Notes: generated by a model from the letters alone, not told the origin. A stretch of 64,000 nucleotides of DNA from Parafrigoribacterium mesophilum (GCF_039652555.1 NZ_JBDJAF010000001.1:682001-746000), one strand, 5' to 3'. Numbered from the stretch's first letter, positions 1-8,278 are shown. A program made the numbers and translations.

Positions 1-678
1 TATGTCCGGCCAGCGCTGAAGGCCGACCCTGGAGGGCTTCACCGCCTGCCAGATGTCGATGAACGGATGCCCGACCACGAGTACGTCCGCACCGAACGGA
101 CCACGCTGCACCGCATCGGCAATGCGACTCTCCTTCGACCGCGCCACGAGATGATCGACGAGCACGCCGACCCGGCGGCCGGGTGTCGGCCGGAACCGGT
201 CCAGGAGCGCTTCCAGGTTGTCGACGCCCTCCAGGTACTCGACCACCACGCCTTCAACGCGGAGGTCGGCGCCCCACACCCGTTCCACCAGTTCCGCGTC
301 GTGCCGCCCCTCGACGAAGATGCGGCTCGCCCTGGCCACCCGAGCCGGCACATCCGCCACCGCGCGGGAACCGGACGCCGTGTAGGCGCGCCCGGTTCGC
401 CGGGCCGGAGCCACAACCTCCACGGGTTCGCCCTCAAGCAACAGGCCCCGCCCGAACGGGAACACGCGCACCGCGAGGTGGCGGTCCTCCAATTCGATGC
501 CGATCCGGTCGACGTTCACAACGGCGCCGCAGAAGCCGGTGGCGGTATCTTCCAGCACAAGTCCGTGCGTCGCCTCGACGACGCGCAGCTTGCGTGGGGC
601 GGCACGCCGGGAGAACCCGGCGAGCGCGTCAGCACCATAACGGTCGGCTCCGAAATGAGCAGGGAAGTCGCGTGACAC
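1..678 (-). CDS. DUF3097 family protein (3' end outside window)
   Basis: The minus strand reads without a stop from a GTG at 678 to the window edge, giving 226 residues. The C-terminus, probably about 40-50 residues in this family, lies beyond position 1. The sequence starts MSRDFPAHFGADRYG and contains FVEGRHDAELVERVWG and VGVLVDHLV, which I recognise as DUF3097, a conserved actinobacterial protein of unknown function. The E-G-x-x-D and V-L-V-D-H motifs resemble a TOPRIM-type metal site; that is inference only. GTG 678 was chosen because it gives the usual short N-terminus before the conserved RYG-ADALAGF stretch; the ribosome site is weak. It lies 65 nt downstream of the anti-sigma gene on the same strand but is probably an independent unit. 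Confidence 0.85.
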   Translation of the reverse strand, partial: MSRDFPAHFGADRYGADALAGFSRRAAPRKLRVVEATHGLVLEDTATGFCGAVVNVDRIGIELEDRHLAVRVFPFGRGLLLEGEPVEVVAPARRTGRAYTASGSRAVADVPARVARASRIFVEGRHDAELVERVWGADLRVEGVVVEYLEGVDNLEALLDRFRPTPGRRVGVLVDHLVARSKESRIADAVQRGPFGADVLVVGHPFIDIWQAVKPSRVGLQRWPDI

Positions 679-743
679 CCGTCGAGATTAACCGATGAGC
701 ACGCCGACCGGCGGTTGACTGGCCGAGGACGGCGCACACCGGC

Positions 744-1442
744 TCACTGGGGCGACACCCCCTCGGGGAGCACCGTTTTCAGAAGCACCCGTCCGCTGCT
801 CACCGATCGCACGTCGACGCTCCCAATCGCATCCGTCTTCAGGCTCGTCGCCCCTGACAGCGTGACGGTGCTGCCCGGCGCCGCTGCCCAGGTCGCCACC
901 TGGGCCGAGTTGCCGCCGCGGTCCGTGACGTACATTGCATAGTCGCGGGCCGGGGCCTGGGAGGCGGCCGGGCTTGCCGCGGTGTACCGGCAGGTCATCT
1001 CAATCGTGGTGCCCCAGTCGAGTGCGATCAGCCGGATGTTCGCACTCAGCGGGCTCGGCACCACCTGGCTGAGCGTGGCCTGCTCGGCCACCGGCGGCGC
1101 GGCAGCCGGTCCAGCCAAGGGGATGACGATGGCCAGGACGGCCGCCGCCGCCGCCGCGGCAACGGCGGTGCCAACGGCCAGCAGTCGGGAGCGGACCCGA
1201 CGGCGGCGCGTTGCCCGTGCCAACTGCGGCAGCAGGTCAGGAGCCGGCGGTGGCACCGCGTCGATGTCGTTTTCAGACACCTTGGCCAGCAGACCGGGAA
1301 GGCCAGCCAGGTCCGCTACGGCCGCGGAGCACTCCGCGCAGGTCGCCAAGTGGCGCTCAAACTCGAGGCGCTCCTTCACGCTGAGTGCACCCAGCACGTA
1401 GGCGGCATCCCACTGAAGGTACGAGTCGGTCGCGCCGGTCAT
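744..1442 (-). CDS. Anti-sigma factor, zinc-binding (ZAS) type, single transmembrane segment
   Basis: This 232-residue protein has the HxxxCxxC zinc-binding motif of anti-sigma factors at H31-C35-C38. A single hydrophobic helix follows at about residues 87-111, then an extracytoplasmic domain (about 112-232) of the RskA/anti-sigma-K C-terminal type. It should hold its sigma factor at the membrane and release it on a signal, possibly redox through the zinc site. The ATG at 1442 overlaps the sigma stop codon in an ATGA arrangement, so the two are translationally coupled. The open frame extends further upstream, but that part is antisense-like and overlaps the sigma gene. Partner assignment is by adjacency and family rule; the signal sensed cannot be read from sequence. 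Confidence 0.9.
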   Translation of the reverse strand: MTGATDSYLQWDAAYVLGALSVKERLEFERHLATCAECSAAVADLAGLPGLLAKVSENDIDAVPPPAPDLLPQLARATRRRRVRSRLLAVGTAVAAAAAAAVLAIVIPLAGPAAAPPVAEQATLSQVVPSPLSANIRLIALDWGTTIEMTCRYTAASPAASQAPARDYAMYVTDRGGNSAQVATWAAAPGSTVTLSGATSLKTDAIGSVDVRSVSSGRVLLKTVLPEGVSPQ

Positions 1443-1945
1443 CGCGTCACTCCCCTTTCCTGCAGCACCAGCCGCAGCGCCCGCAGCGCGTAGTGCAGTC
1501 GGGACTTCACGGTGCCCTCCGGAATCTGCAGGTCCCCGGCGATCTCGGCGGTGGATTGCCCGCGGTAGTAGGCGTGCACGATGACCCGCCGGTGCTCCTC
1601 GGTGAGTTCCGCCAGCGCGTCGGAGATCAGCCAGGTATCCAGTAGTGCATCGGTTCCGTCCGAGCTCGCCCGCTCGGGCAGGGTGTCGGTGCCGAATTCG
1701 TGCCGCGATCTGGCGCTGCGGTGTTCGTCCACGACCAGGTTCCTCGCGACGGTGAACAACCAGGCTCGAGCTGACCCGCCGGACTGATCGAGGACGTTCG
1801 GACGTCGCCAGGCGCGCAGCAGCGTCTCCTGCACGATGTCTTCGGCCAACTGCCGATCCCCCGTCAGCCAGACGACGTAACGCCACAGAGCGGGCCCGTG
1901 CTCGTCGTGCAGCACACGCAGCAACTCCGCCTGCTCATCGGGCAT
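1439..1945 (-). CDS. ECF-type RNA polymerase sigma factor
   Basis: A 168-residue group IV sigma factor with only regions 2 and 4. Region 2 (about residues 10-75) carries the core-binding AEDIVQETLLRAW motif. Region 4 (about 105-160) has the helix-turn-helix STAEIAGDLQIPEGTVKSR. The start is ATG 1945, preceded at about 5 nt by GGAGGT, one of the better ribosome binding sites in the window. It is the promoter-proximal gene of a two-gene operon with its anti-sigma factor (4-nt overlap). The pair resembles the SigL/RslA and SigK/RskA arrangement of actinobacteria. Regulon and stress are unknown from this sequence. Confidence 0.93.
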   Translation of the reverse strand: MPDEQAELLRVLHDEHGPALWRYVVWLTGDRQLAEDIVQETLLRAWRRPNVLDQSGGSARAWLFTVARNLVVDEHRSARSRHEFGTDTLPERASSDGTDALLDTWLISDALAELTEEHRRVIVHAYYRGQSTAEIAGDLQIPEGTVKSRLHYALRALRLVLQERGVTR

Positions 1946-2029
1946 GCGGCACCTCCAGCGTTAACAACGTACGCCGCGCCGGATTGGTTCACCGAGGCAG
2001 TCCAGGGATATTTCGTAGACCGCCGTCCG

Positions 2030-2497
2030 CTACCCGCGGCGGGTGAAGACCACCGGATCCTCGACGTAGGGCGCCCAGGCGGCACGTTCGAGTTCGTTGA
2101 TGCGGCGGGGGCGTCCGGTCGAGGCGTTGACGATGACCATCGTGGTCGCCGCGCGCGCGTACAGAACCGCCGGCTCGCCGGCGTAGACCTCGTAGCTGAC
2201 CTTCACGCTGGCGCCGCCGAGACCGCCGATCCACACCTGCACGTCGACCGGCTGGCGCTGATAGGACAGCGGCTTCAGGTACTCGATCTCGTGGTGCGCA
2301 ATGAGGCTGTGCGTGTCTGCGCCGGCGTGGGCACCGGCATCCAGCACCGCCGTCGGCAGCTGTTCGTCGCCGCTCCCGGGCACCCAGAACATCCGCACCC
2401 TGGCTTCCTCCAACAGCCGCAGCATCTCCACGTTGTTGAGGTGGTTGTAGGCGTCGAGGTCGGCCCACCGCAGATGGATGGGAATATGAACGCGCAT
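2030..2497 (-). CDS. Acyl-CoA thioesterase (4HBT hot-dog fold)
   Basis: A 155-residue hot-dog-fold protein. The N-terminal RWADLDAYNHLNNV is the signature of the 4-hydroxybenzoyl-CoA thioesterase family, with the catalytic Asp in the WADLDAYNH stretch, and HHEIEYLKPL is the typical second strand. It should hydrolyse acyl-CoA thioesters in the cytosol; the substrate is not predictable. ATG 2497 was chosen over an upstream in-frame start at 2551 because it begins exactly at the conserved MRVHIPIHLRW and lies 4 nt after the ettA stop, implying co-transcription and coupled translation with ettA. Confidence 0.87.
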   Translation of the reverse strand: MRVHIPIHLRWADLDAYNHLNNVEMLRLLEEARVRMFWVPGSGDEQLPTAVLDAGAHAGADTHSLIAHHEIEYLKPLSYQRQPVDVQVWIGGLGGASVKVSYEVYAGEPAVLYARAATTMVIVNASTGRPRRINELERAAWAPYVEDPVVFTRRG

Positions 2498-2501
2498 CGG
2501 G

Positions 2502-4184
2502 CTAACCGCGGGTGAGTTTGCGGTACACGGACCGGTGCGGCTTGGCAGCATCCGGTCCCAGGCGCACCACCTTGTCCTCCTCGTACGCGTCGAAGTTGCC
2601 CTCGAACCAGTGCCAGTGCGCCGGGTCGTCGTCGGTGCCCTCGTAGGCGAGGATGTGCGTGGCGATGCGGTCGAGGAACCACCGGTCGTGGGTGATCACC
2701 ACGGCACAACCGGGGAACTCGATGAGGGCGTTCTCCAGGCTGGAGAGCGTTTCGATGTCCAGGTCATTGGTGGGCTCGTCGAGCAGCAGCAGGTTGCCGC
2801 CCTGTTTGAGGGTGAGGGCCAGGTTCAGCCGGTTGCGCTCGCCACCGGAAAGCACCCCGGCCTTCTTCTGCTGGTCCGGGCCCTTGAACCCGAACTGGGA
2901 CACGTACGCCCGGGACGGGATCTCGGTCTTGCCCACCGTGATGTAGTCGTGCCCATCGGAGACGACCTCCCAGAGTGTCTTCTGCGGGTCGATTCCACTT
3001 CGAGTCTGGTCGACGTAGGAGATCTGTACGGTGTCGCCGATTTTCAGTTCGCCGCCGTCGAGCGGCTCGAGGCCGACGACCGTCTTGAATAGGGTGGTCT
3101 TTCCCACCCCGTTGGGGCCGATGATCCCGACGATGCCGTTACGCGGCAGGGTGAAGCTCAAGCCGTCGATGAGCACCCGGTCGCCGAAGCCCTTGACGAG
3201 CTTTTTCGCGTCCAGTACCTGGGATCCGAGCCTCGGGCCGACCGGGATCACGATTTCCTCGAAGTCGAGCTTCCTGGTCTTCTCCGCCTCTTCGACCATT
3301 TCCTCGTAGCGGGCCAGCCGGGCCTTGGACTTGGTCTGCCGGCCCTTGGCGTTGCTGCGCACCCATTCGAGTTCGCTGCTGAGCCGTTTCGCCAGCTTCT
3401 GGTCTTTCTTGCCCTGAATGTTGAGGCGCTCGGCCTTCTTCTCCAGGTAGGTCGAATAGTTCCCCTCGTAGGGGTAGAGGTGACCGCGGTCGACCTCGGC
3501 GATCCATTCGGCAACGTGATCGAGGAAGTATCGATCGTGGGTGACGGCAAGCACTGCACCGGGGTATTTCGCCAGGTGCTGCTCCAGCCACAGCACACTC
3601 TCGGCGTCCAGGTGGTTGGTCGGTTCGTCCAGCAGCAGCAGGTCCGGTTTTTGCAGCAGCAGCCGGGTGAGGGCCACTCGACGTTTTTCGCCACCGGACA
3701 GGTTCGCCACCTCGGCGTCTCCCGGAGGGGTGCGTAGCGCATCCATGGCTTGTTCCAGTTGGGAGTCCAGGTCCCAGGCGTCGGCCGCGTCGATCTCCTC
3801 CTGAAGCGTGCCCATCTCCGCCAGGAGCGCGTCGAAGTCCGCATCCGGCTCGGCCATCGCCAGGCCGATCGCGGCATGGCGGTCGACCTTCGCTTTGATT
3901 TCGCCGACGCCTTCCTGCACGTTCTCCAGCACTGTCTTGGATTCGTCGAGCTCAGGCTCCTGCATGAGAATCCCGACGCTGTAGCCGGGGCTGAGTCTGG
4001 CCTCGCCATTGCTCGGGGTGTCCAGACCCGCCATGATTTTCAGGATCGTGGATTTTCCGGCGCCGTTCGGGCCGACCACGCCGATCTTGGCTCCCGGCAG
4101 GAACGACATCGTGACGTCGTCGAGGATGAGTTTGTCCCCGACCGCCTTGCGGGCGCGGACCATCGAGTAAATATATTCGGCCAT
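2502..4184 (-). CDS. ettA: Energy-dependent translational throttle protein EttA (ABC-F)
   Basis: A 560-residue ABC-F ATPase with two nucleotide-binding domains in one chain and no membrane domain. Domain 1 has GPNGAGKST, LSGGEKRRVAL and LLLDEPTNHLD. Domain 2 has GPNGVGKTT, LSGGERNRLNLAL and LLLDEPTNDLD. Between them lies a charged linker (about 240-300) rich in Lys, Arg and Glu, matching the P-site tRNA-interaction motif of the family. EttA gates the first elongation steps on 70S ribosomes according to energy charge. The length equals that of other EttA proteins. The start is ATG 4184, with CAGACT seven nt upstream, close to the leaderless -10 pattern seen elsewhere in the window. The thioesterase gene follows after 4 nt. 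Confidence 0.96.
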   Translation of the reverse strand: MAEYIYSMVRARKAVGDKLILDDVTMSFLPGAKIGVVGPNGAGKSTILKIMAGLDTPSNGEARLSPGYSVGILMQEPELDESKTVLENVQEGVGEIKAKVDRHAAIGLAMAEPDADFDALLAEMGTLQEEIDAADAWDLDSQLEQAMDALRTPPGDAEVANLSGGEKRRVALTRLLLQKPDLLLLDEPTNHLDAESVLWLEQHLAKYPGAVLAVTHDRYFLDHVAEWIAEVDRGHLYPYEGNYSTYLEKKAERLNIQGKKDQKLAKRLSSELEWVRSNAKGRQTKSKARLARYEEMVEEAEKTRKLDFEEIVIPVGPRLGSQVLDAKKLVKGFGDRVLIDGLSFTLPRNGIVGIIGPNGVGKTTLFKTVVGLEPLDGGELKIGDTVQISYVDQTRSGIDPQKTLWEVVSDGHDYITVGKTEIPSRAYVSQFGFKGPDQQKKAGVLSGGERNRLNLALTLKQGGNLLLLDEPTNDLDIETLSSLENALIEFPGCAVVITHDRWFLDRIATHILAYEGTDDDPAHWHWFEGNFDAYEEDKVVRLGPDAAKPHRSVYRKLTRG

Positions 4185-4199
4185 GCGTACCAGTCTGCC

Positions 4200-4682
4200 T
4201 TACCAGTCGATCGGTCGCGTCTTGCCGACCAGGCATCCGCCGGTGGCCAGCGCCGGCCCGACGACGCTGGTGTACTCCCCGCTCCCGCTTTGACCGATCA
4301 GGCAGTCGGCGCCCAGCTGCACCGAGAACTGGATCGAATCCGTGTTCTTGCCAGTGGGCGTGGTGTCGGGGGTGACTTGCATCGCGCTCTTGTCGAATCC
4401 GGCGGCCACGAGGCTATCGATGATGGTTCGGCCCGTCGCCTGCGGTTGATCCGTGAACAGGGCCTTATTGACCACATCGAAGTACGCGTGGTTGTCCTCG
4501 GCCGTGCCGCCCTGAACCAGGTGCGGAGCTGCCGGCGGGGTGGTCGTGGGCGTCGGCGCGGCGGACTCGACCGGTGCCGAGGTCGCGGTGGGTGCAACAG
4601 CCTGGGGGGATTCGCATCCGGTGAGGCCGATGACGGTGACCAGCACCGCGAACACGGCGAACGTGCCGCGGGGTCTGCCCAT
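4200..4682 (-). CDS. Putative lipoprotein (DUF6993-like)
   Basis: A 160-residue secreted lipoprotein. An N-terminal hydrophobic stretch (residues 8-20) ends in the lipobox L-T-G-C, so Cys23 should be lipidated. A Ser/Thr/Pro/Ala-rich linker (about 25-52) leads to a compact C-terminal domain with two cysteines (CLIG and GGCLVG) that could form a disulfide outside the cell. It resembles actinobacterial DUF6993 proteins; the function is unknown. The start has a good ribosome site (GAGGAG, 7 nt before ATG 4682). It lies 15 nt upstream of ettA on the same strand, so the two may be co-transcribed although EttA is cytosolic. Confidence 0.8.
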   Translation of the reverse strand: MGRPRGTFAVFAVLVTVIGLTGCESPQAVAPTATSAPVESAAPTPTTTPPAAPHLVQGGTAEDNHAYFDVVNKALFTDQPQATGRTIIDSLVAAGFDKSAMQVTPDTTPTGKNTDSIQFSVQLGADCLIGQSGSGEYTSVVGPALATGGCLVGKTRPIDW

Positions 4683-4814
4683 CGAGTCGCTCCTCAGAAG
4701 TCGCCACGGTCACGCGTGCGGCTGCAGCCGCCGACTTCGAGTCTACGGGCGCCGATGGTGAGCGGAATCACCGCGTTCACGGTGGTTCAGAACGTTTGGT
4801 GCGAAACGTGTGGC

Positions 4815-5315
4815 TCAGAACGGGGCCGCCACGTCGTCGGTGTTTTCGGTAGCGCCGGCGGGAAGCAGCTCTGACGGCGCCGCGGCCGATCCTGCAGACG
4901 CGTCGGTGGCGGTCTCGGCGCCGGGATCTTCTGCCCAGTCGGACTTGGTCGCGGGGCTTGCTGCGACCGGCGAGTAGGAGGTGCGTCCAAAGCTCAAGTC
5001 GTGCCCGATGGCGTTCGCGTTCACCTCGATGTTCGTGCCGGAGCGCCCCGACGCCTCCCAGTCACGGATGCGCACGCGTCCCGTTACGATCAGGCGATCC
5101 CCCTTTTCCACCGACTTCAGCACGTTGGTCGCCAGTTGGCGGAACGCGCTGATCGTGTAGAAATTGGGGTCGTCATCGATCCAGGCATCTTTCGCGCGAT
5201 CGAAGTGGCCTTGGAAAGAGACCAGCCGGAAGGAAATCACCGGGAGGTTCCCGCTCGTTCCTTGTTGACGGGGTGCTGTGGCCACGAGGCCAGCCAGCGT
5301 AATGGTGTCGTTCAT
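4815..5315 (-). CDS. ssb: Single-stranded DNA-binding protein
   Basis: A 166-residue protein with an N-terminal OB fold (about 1-105): MNDTITLAGLVAT, an NFYTISAFRQLATNVLKS core strand and KGDRLIVTGRVRIRDWE. The C-terminal third is disordered and ends in an acidic tail, ENTDDVAAPF. This keeps the Asp-Asp and terminal Pro-Phe of the SSB protein-interaction tip but is looser than the canonical DDDIPF. It is not near rpsF/rpsR as the main replication ssb usually is, so it is more likely the second, auxiliary SSB found in many actinobacteria; that is inference. The ATG is well supported by alignment to the usual OB-fold N-terminus. Confidence 0.88.
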   Translation of the reverse strand: MNDTITLAGLVATAPRQQGTSGNLPVISFRLVSFQGHFDRAKDAWIDDDPNFYTISAFRQLATNVLKSVEKGDRLIVTGRVRIRDWEASGRSGTNIEVNANAIGHDLSFGRTSYSPVAASPATKSDWAEDPGAETATDASAGSAAAPSELLPAGATENTDDVAAPF

Positions 5316-5441
5316 GTGGACAGTGTCGTCGCCTGGCGCACCAAATCGTGCTCGAGCCGTGCCATCGGTGCAGTACCTGGTTAGTCCCCTCCCCTGTGGA
5401 GGAGAAGCGCACAGGGTCCCTGCGCACGTTGCCAGGCCGCG

Positions 5442-5666
5442 CTAGTGTTCGCGGAACTGCGGCCGTTCCGAACCGGGTGCCAGGCTCGCGAACAGGGCGC
5501 CCTTGGCCGCCTCCAACGTGGGATATACGCCGCGGAAGTCGTCGTCGGTCAGCAGCTTGAACGTGAAGCCGTTCGCGACACGGTGCACCGAGCCGATCGC
5601 CCCTGACGGGCCGGACGCCACCCAGGTCTGTCCGGTCAACTCGTTTCGCGTTTCATCGGTTGTCAT
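5442..5666 (-). CDS. Small conserved protein, unknown function
   Basis: A 74-residue soluble protein beginning MTTDETRNELTG. It has alternating beta-like segments (TWVASGPSGAIGSVHRV, GFTFKLLTDDDF) and a helix (TLEAAKGALFASL), suggesting a single small alpha/beta domain of the kind that applies an immediate value to a short residue string. No catalytic motif is visible and I do not recognise a named family. ATG 5666 was preferred to an upstream in-frame start (5684) because GGGAG lies about 5 nt before it. It is transcribed divergently from the aldo/keto reductase at 5770. Confidence 0.65.
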   Translation of the reverse strand: MTTDETRNELTGQTWVASGPSGAIGSVHRVANGFTFKLLTDDDFRGVYPTLEAAKGALFASLAPGSERPQFREH

Positions 5667-5769
5667 GAGAACTCCCACTCTCACTCGGGCAGTCGGACGC
5701 CGTGACGCGCGTCCCAGGATGATGCGTTACGCATTCGAGGCTACGCGCACGATCATAAACTTGGGTCTT

Positions 5770-6777
5770 ATGACGTATGTTGCCGCTGCCGACCGATATC
5801 AGTCAATGGATTACCGCAGAACGGGACGCAGCGGCCTGAAGCTGCCAGCGATTTCGCTCGGCCTATGGAACAACTTCGGCTCCGACCGCCCGATCGACAC
5901 GCAGCGCGCCATCCTGCGTCGGGCGTTTGACCGCGGTGTCACTCACTTCGACCTCGCGAACAACTACGGCTCCGAGGCCGGATCGGCCGAAACGAACTTC
6001 GGCAACATCTTCGCGCGCGATTTCCGCGGGTACCGGGATGAGTTGGTGATTTCGAGCAAGGCCGGCTACTACATGTGGGACGGCCCGTACGGCGAATGGG
6101 GCTCCCGCAAGAACCTCCTCGCCTCGCTCGACGCGAGTTTGCGCAGAATGGGGCTGGACTACGTCGATATCTTCTATTCGCACCGGCCGGATCCCGAAAC
6201 GCCGATCGAGGAGACGATGGGCGCACTGGCCACCGCCGTACAGCAGGGCAAGGCGCTCTACGCCGGAATCTCCAACTACAGCCCGCAGCAGACCCGCGCC
6301 GCCCACGCGGCGCTGGCGGAGCACTCCATCCCGGTGCTGATTCACCAGCCCAGTTACAGCATGTTCGACCGCCACGTGGAGCAGGAGGGCCTGTTCCACG
6401 TGCTCGAGGAGTTCGGCATGGGCTGCATCGTCTACTCGCCGCTGGCGCAGGGACTGCTTACCGATCGTTATCTGAGCGGCATCCCGGCCGACTCCCGCGC
6501 GGCCAAGGGCCGATGGATGACCGCCGACGACATCGACGCCACTTACCTCGAGCGCACTAGAGCCCTTAACGAGATCGCGAAGCAGCGCGGTCAATCCCTG
6601 GCCCAATTGGCTCTGACCTGGGTGCTGCGCCAGCCCAGAGTGACCTCGGCCCTGGTCGGGGCGAGCAGCGTCGCCCAACTCGATGACAACCTGGACGCGC
6701 TCACCGGTTCGCCGTTGAGCGCCGAGGAGTTGGCGGCGATCGAACCGCTCGCGGTGCACGGTACCGGATCGCACTGA
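5770..6777 (+). CDS. Aldo/keto reductase, YghZ/Gpr type
   Basis: A 335-residue TIM-barrel oxidoreductase. The N-terminus MTYVAAADRYQSMDYRRTGR and the LPAISLGLWNNFG segment are characteristic of the YghZ (L-glyceraldehyde 3-phosphate reductase) branch. The catalytic tetrad is Asp61, Tyr66, Lys97 and His138. It should reduce aldehydes such as methylglyoxal or L-glyceraldehyde 3-phosphate with NADPH in the cytosol. The start at 5770 was chosen over an internal ATG at 5806 because the YghZ-type N-terminal residues are present. TAAACT at 5756-5761 places transcription at or near the ATG (leaderless). It is one of three aldo/keto reductase genes in the window. Confidence 0.92.
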   Translation: MTYVAAADRYQSMDYRRTGRSGLKLPAISLGLWNNFGSDRPIDTQRAILRRAFDRGVTHFDLANNYGSEAGSAETNFGNIFARDFRGYRDELVISSKAGYYMWDGPYGEWGSRKNLLASLDASLRRMGLDYVDIFYSHRPDPETPIEETMGALATAVQQGKALYAGISNYSPQQTRAAHAALAEHSIPVLIHQPSYSMFDRHVEQEGLFHVLEEFGMGCIVYSPLAQGLLTDRYLSGIPADSRAAKGRWMTADDIDATYLERTRALNEIAKQRGQSLAQLALTWVLRQPRVTSALVGASSVAQLDDNLDALTGSPLSAEELAAIEPLAVHGTGSH

Positions 6778-6878
6778 TCCCGGCCCCGCGATCTTCCTCC
6801 ACTGACCGATGTCAGTGGCCGACCCTAACCTGATGCTGTCCACAACCCACGGGGCCGGCCGCAGAACAGGAGAAGATC

Positions 6879-7136
6879 GTGACAACTCTCACCATCGTTG
6901 AATCCGCCGCGCACGCATCCACGACAGTGGTGTACCCAGGAGTCGCCCTCGCCAGACTCCGGGGCGACCTGTGGCGGGTCACCCGGCCCGTCGGAGATGT
7001 GCTCGGCTACGTGGAACGCTTTCCCACGCCGACCGGTGAACGATACCGGGCCAAGCGCCTTATCGCCCGCCAAGGTCGATTCGTGGTCGACGGCGAATTC
7101 TGGAGCATGGCCGACGCCATTGAGTGTCTGCGCTGA
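6879..7136 (+). CDS. Small hypothetical protein
   Basis: An 85-residue basic protein starting at GTG 6879 with a strong AGGAGA ribosome site 6 nt upstream. The middle reads like a short beta-rich domain (DLWRVTRPVGDVLGYVERF, then RYRAKRLIARQGRFVVDGEFW). No cysteines, membrane segment or catalytic motif is visible and no family is recognised. Its last six codons plus stop (ATT-GAG-TGT-CTG-CGC-TGA) are contained in a 17-bp unit that is then tandemly repeated downstream, so the coding end and the repeat are physically linked. Confidence 0.65.
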   Translation: MTTLTIVESAAHASTTVVYPGVALARLRGDLWRVTRPVGDVLGYVERFPTPTGERYRAKRLIARQGRFVVDGEFWSMADAIECLR

Positions 7137-7207
7137 TTGACTGTCGGCGCTGATTGAGTGTCTGCGCTGATTGAGTGTCGGCGCTGATTGAGTGTCGGCG
7201 CTGATTC
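7118..7207 (+). repeat. 17-bp tandem repeat spanning a stop codon
   Basis: Four full copies of a 17-bp unit with consensus GCGCTGATTGAGTGTCG start at 7130, 7147, 7164 and 7181. There are partial copies on each side (ATTGAGTGTCT at 7118-7129; GCGCTGATT from 7198). Variation is limited to one G/C and two G/T positions. The first copy includes the TGA of the upstream gene, so each unit carries a TGA. Seventeen is not a multiple of three and the array is non-coding. It ends about 15 nt before the TAATCT promoter hexamer of the next gene. Confidence 0.9.
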
Positions 7208-7234
7208 GGGCAACCCCTGAGGTAATCTGCTCGC

Positions 7235-8131
7235 ATGCAATGGTGGAACGATTTCGTAGACTGGCTCTTTTCCGATGACGGATGGCGGTTCCTCTCAACC
7301 GTCATACTCCCGTTCGTCGCCATCCTGGTCGCCGGCCTCATTGCGGCGGCGATCGGCCGAGGTTCGACCAAACGAGTGTTGTCCCTCAACGAGCGGCAGC
7401 AACGCGCGGCCGCCGTCACGGCGATGATCGGGTCGGCCCGCCGTGCTGCGGTGTGGAACACCCTGTCGGACTCCGAGCAACGGCACGCTGATTATTCTGC
7501 CCTGGAGGCCGACGTGCGGCTGCGCCTGCTCTCCGTCACCGGCGCGAACCTGGCCACCGACTGGTGCGCTCACGAAATCACCATGATGAAGAAGAACGCC
7601 GTCAGCTTCAGTTTCCAGGCCGAGCAGTCCCTTCTGGAATTCAGAAATCGCCTGATCGAGTGGCATGAGCGGCCGTCCCGCGCGAAGAAACTGTTCAAGA
7701 ATGACCTCGACAGTTGGGCCTACGACACCTCAGTGGCTGATCAAGAACTTGTGTCGCAGCAGCAGGCCTGGGCGGCGCAGCAATCAGCGGTTCAGCCCGA
7801 GCCGGCCTCCCGGCGTGACCTTCACTCCGCCGATGCGACGGCCGACGCGCCGGCGCCCGCGGCACCGACGGCACCGGCGGTCGTGCGGCAGCCCTTCGCT
7901 CCGGCGTCGCGGCCGGTGGTACCCCCGGCGACCGCCCCCGCGACCGCCCCGGTGCCCGCTGGCGCGCAAGGGCCGACCGCCGCCCACGATGATGACGGCT
8001 CGCGGAACTCGGGCGCATCCGAGGTTGATGAGGACACCGATTCCGGTGAGGCGGAATTTCCTCCGGTGTCGGTAAGCCATGTGCGTGAACGGATCAGCCC
8101 GACTCCGGTGGCTAACGACGAACTGCGCTGA
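7235..8131 (+). CDS. Membrane-anchored hypothetical protein
   Basis: A 298-residue protein with one N-terminal transmembrane helix (about residues 20-42, STVILPFVAILVAGLIAAAI). A helical, charged soluble domain (about 48-180, containing conserved-looking Trp and Cys positions such as DWCAHEI) follows, then a Pro/Ala-rich low-complexity stretch and an acidic C-terminus. I recognise the architecture from actinobacterial genomes but not a named domain. It is probably inserted with the helical domain in the cytosol. Transcription is likely leaderless: TAATCT at 7223-7228 lies 6 nt before the ATG. The 17-bp repeat array lies just upstream. Confidence 0.75.
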   Translation: MQWWNDFVDWLFSDDGWRFLSTVILPFVAILVAGLIAAAIGRGSTKRVLSLNERQQRAAAVTAMIGSARRAAVWNTLSDSEQRHADYSALEADVRLRLLSVTGANLATDWCAHEITMMKKNAVSFSFQAEQSLLEFRNRLIEWHERPSRAKKLFKNDLDSWAYDTSVADQELVSQQQAWAAQQSAVQPEPASRRDLHSADATADAPAPAAPTAPAVVRQPFAPASRPVVPPATAPATAPVPAGAQGPTAAHDDDGSRNSGASEVDEDTDSGEAEFPPVSVSHVRERISPTPVANDELR

Positions 8132-8161
8132 TCTCGCCTTGCACTGGCTAGAATCGGTGGC

Positions 8162-8278
8162 ATGACTGAGAGAGCGCCGAACGGGCCCCGCGGGATGGTT
8201 GTCCTCTACTCCTGGCTCGTTGTGGCCATCGCGGTCGTGGCTGCGGCCGGGTTCGTGTTCACGGTCTGGTTCAAGTAG
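8162..8278 (+). CDS. Possible 38-residue single-pass membrane peptide
   Basis: A short frame encodes MTERAPNGPRGM followed by a continuous hydrophobic helix (residues 13-36, VVLYSWLVVAIAVVAAAGFV and on) and ends FTVWFK. The TAGAAT hexamer at 8149-8154, 7 nt before the ATG, fits the leaderless promoter pattern used by many genes here, which is the main reason to believe in it. The last 73 nt overlap the 3' end of gap on the other strand. That overlap codes for the low-complexity C-terminal tail of GAPDH. It could be chance, since antisense of Ala/Thr-rich codons often reads as hydrophobic. Confidence 0.45.
   Translation: MTERAPNGPRGMVVLYSWLVVAIAVVAAAGFVFTVWFK

Noticed and set aside
744..1886. 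Extended 380-residue version of the anti-sigma factor
   Set aside because: The first 148 residues overlap the sigma factor gene in another frame and have no conserved motif; ATG 1442 with the ATGA overlap is the natural start.
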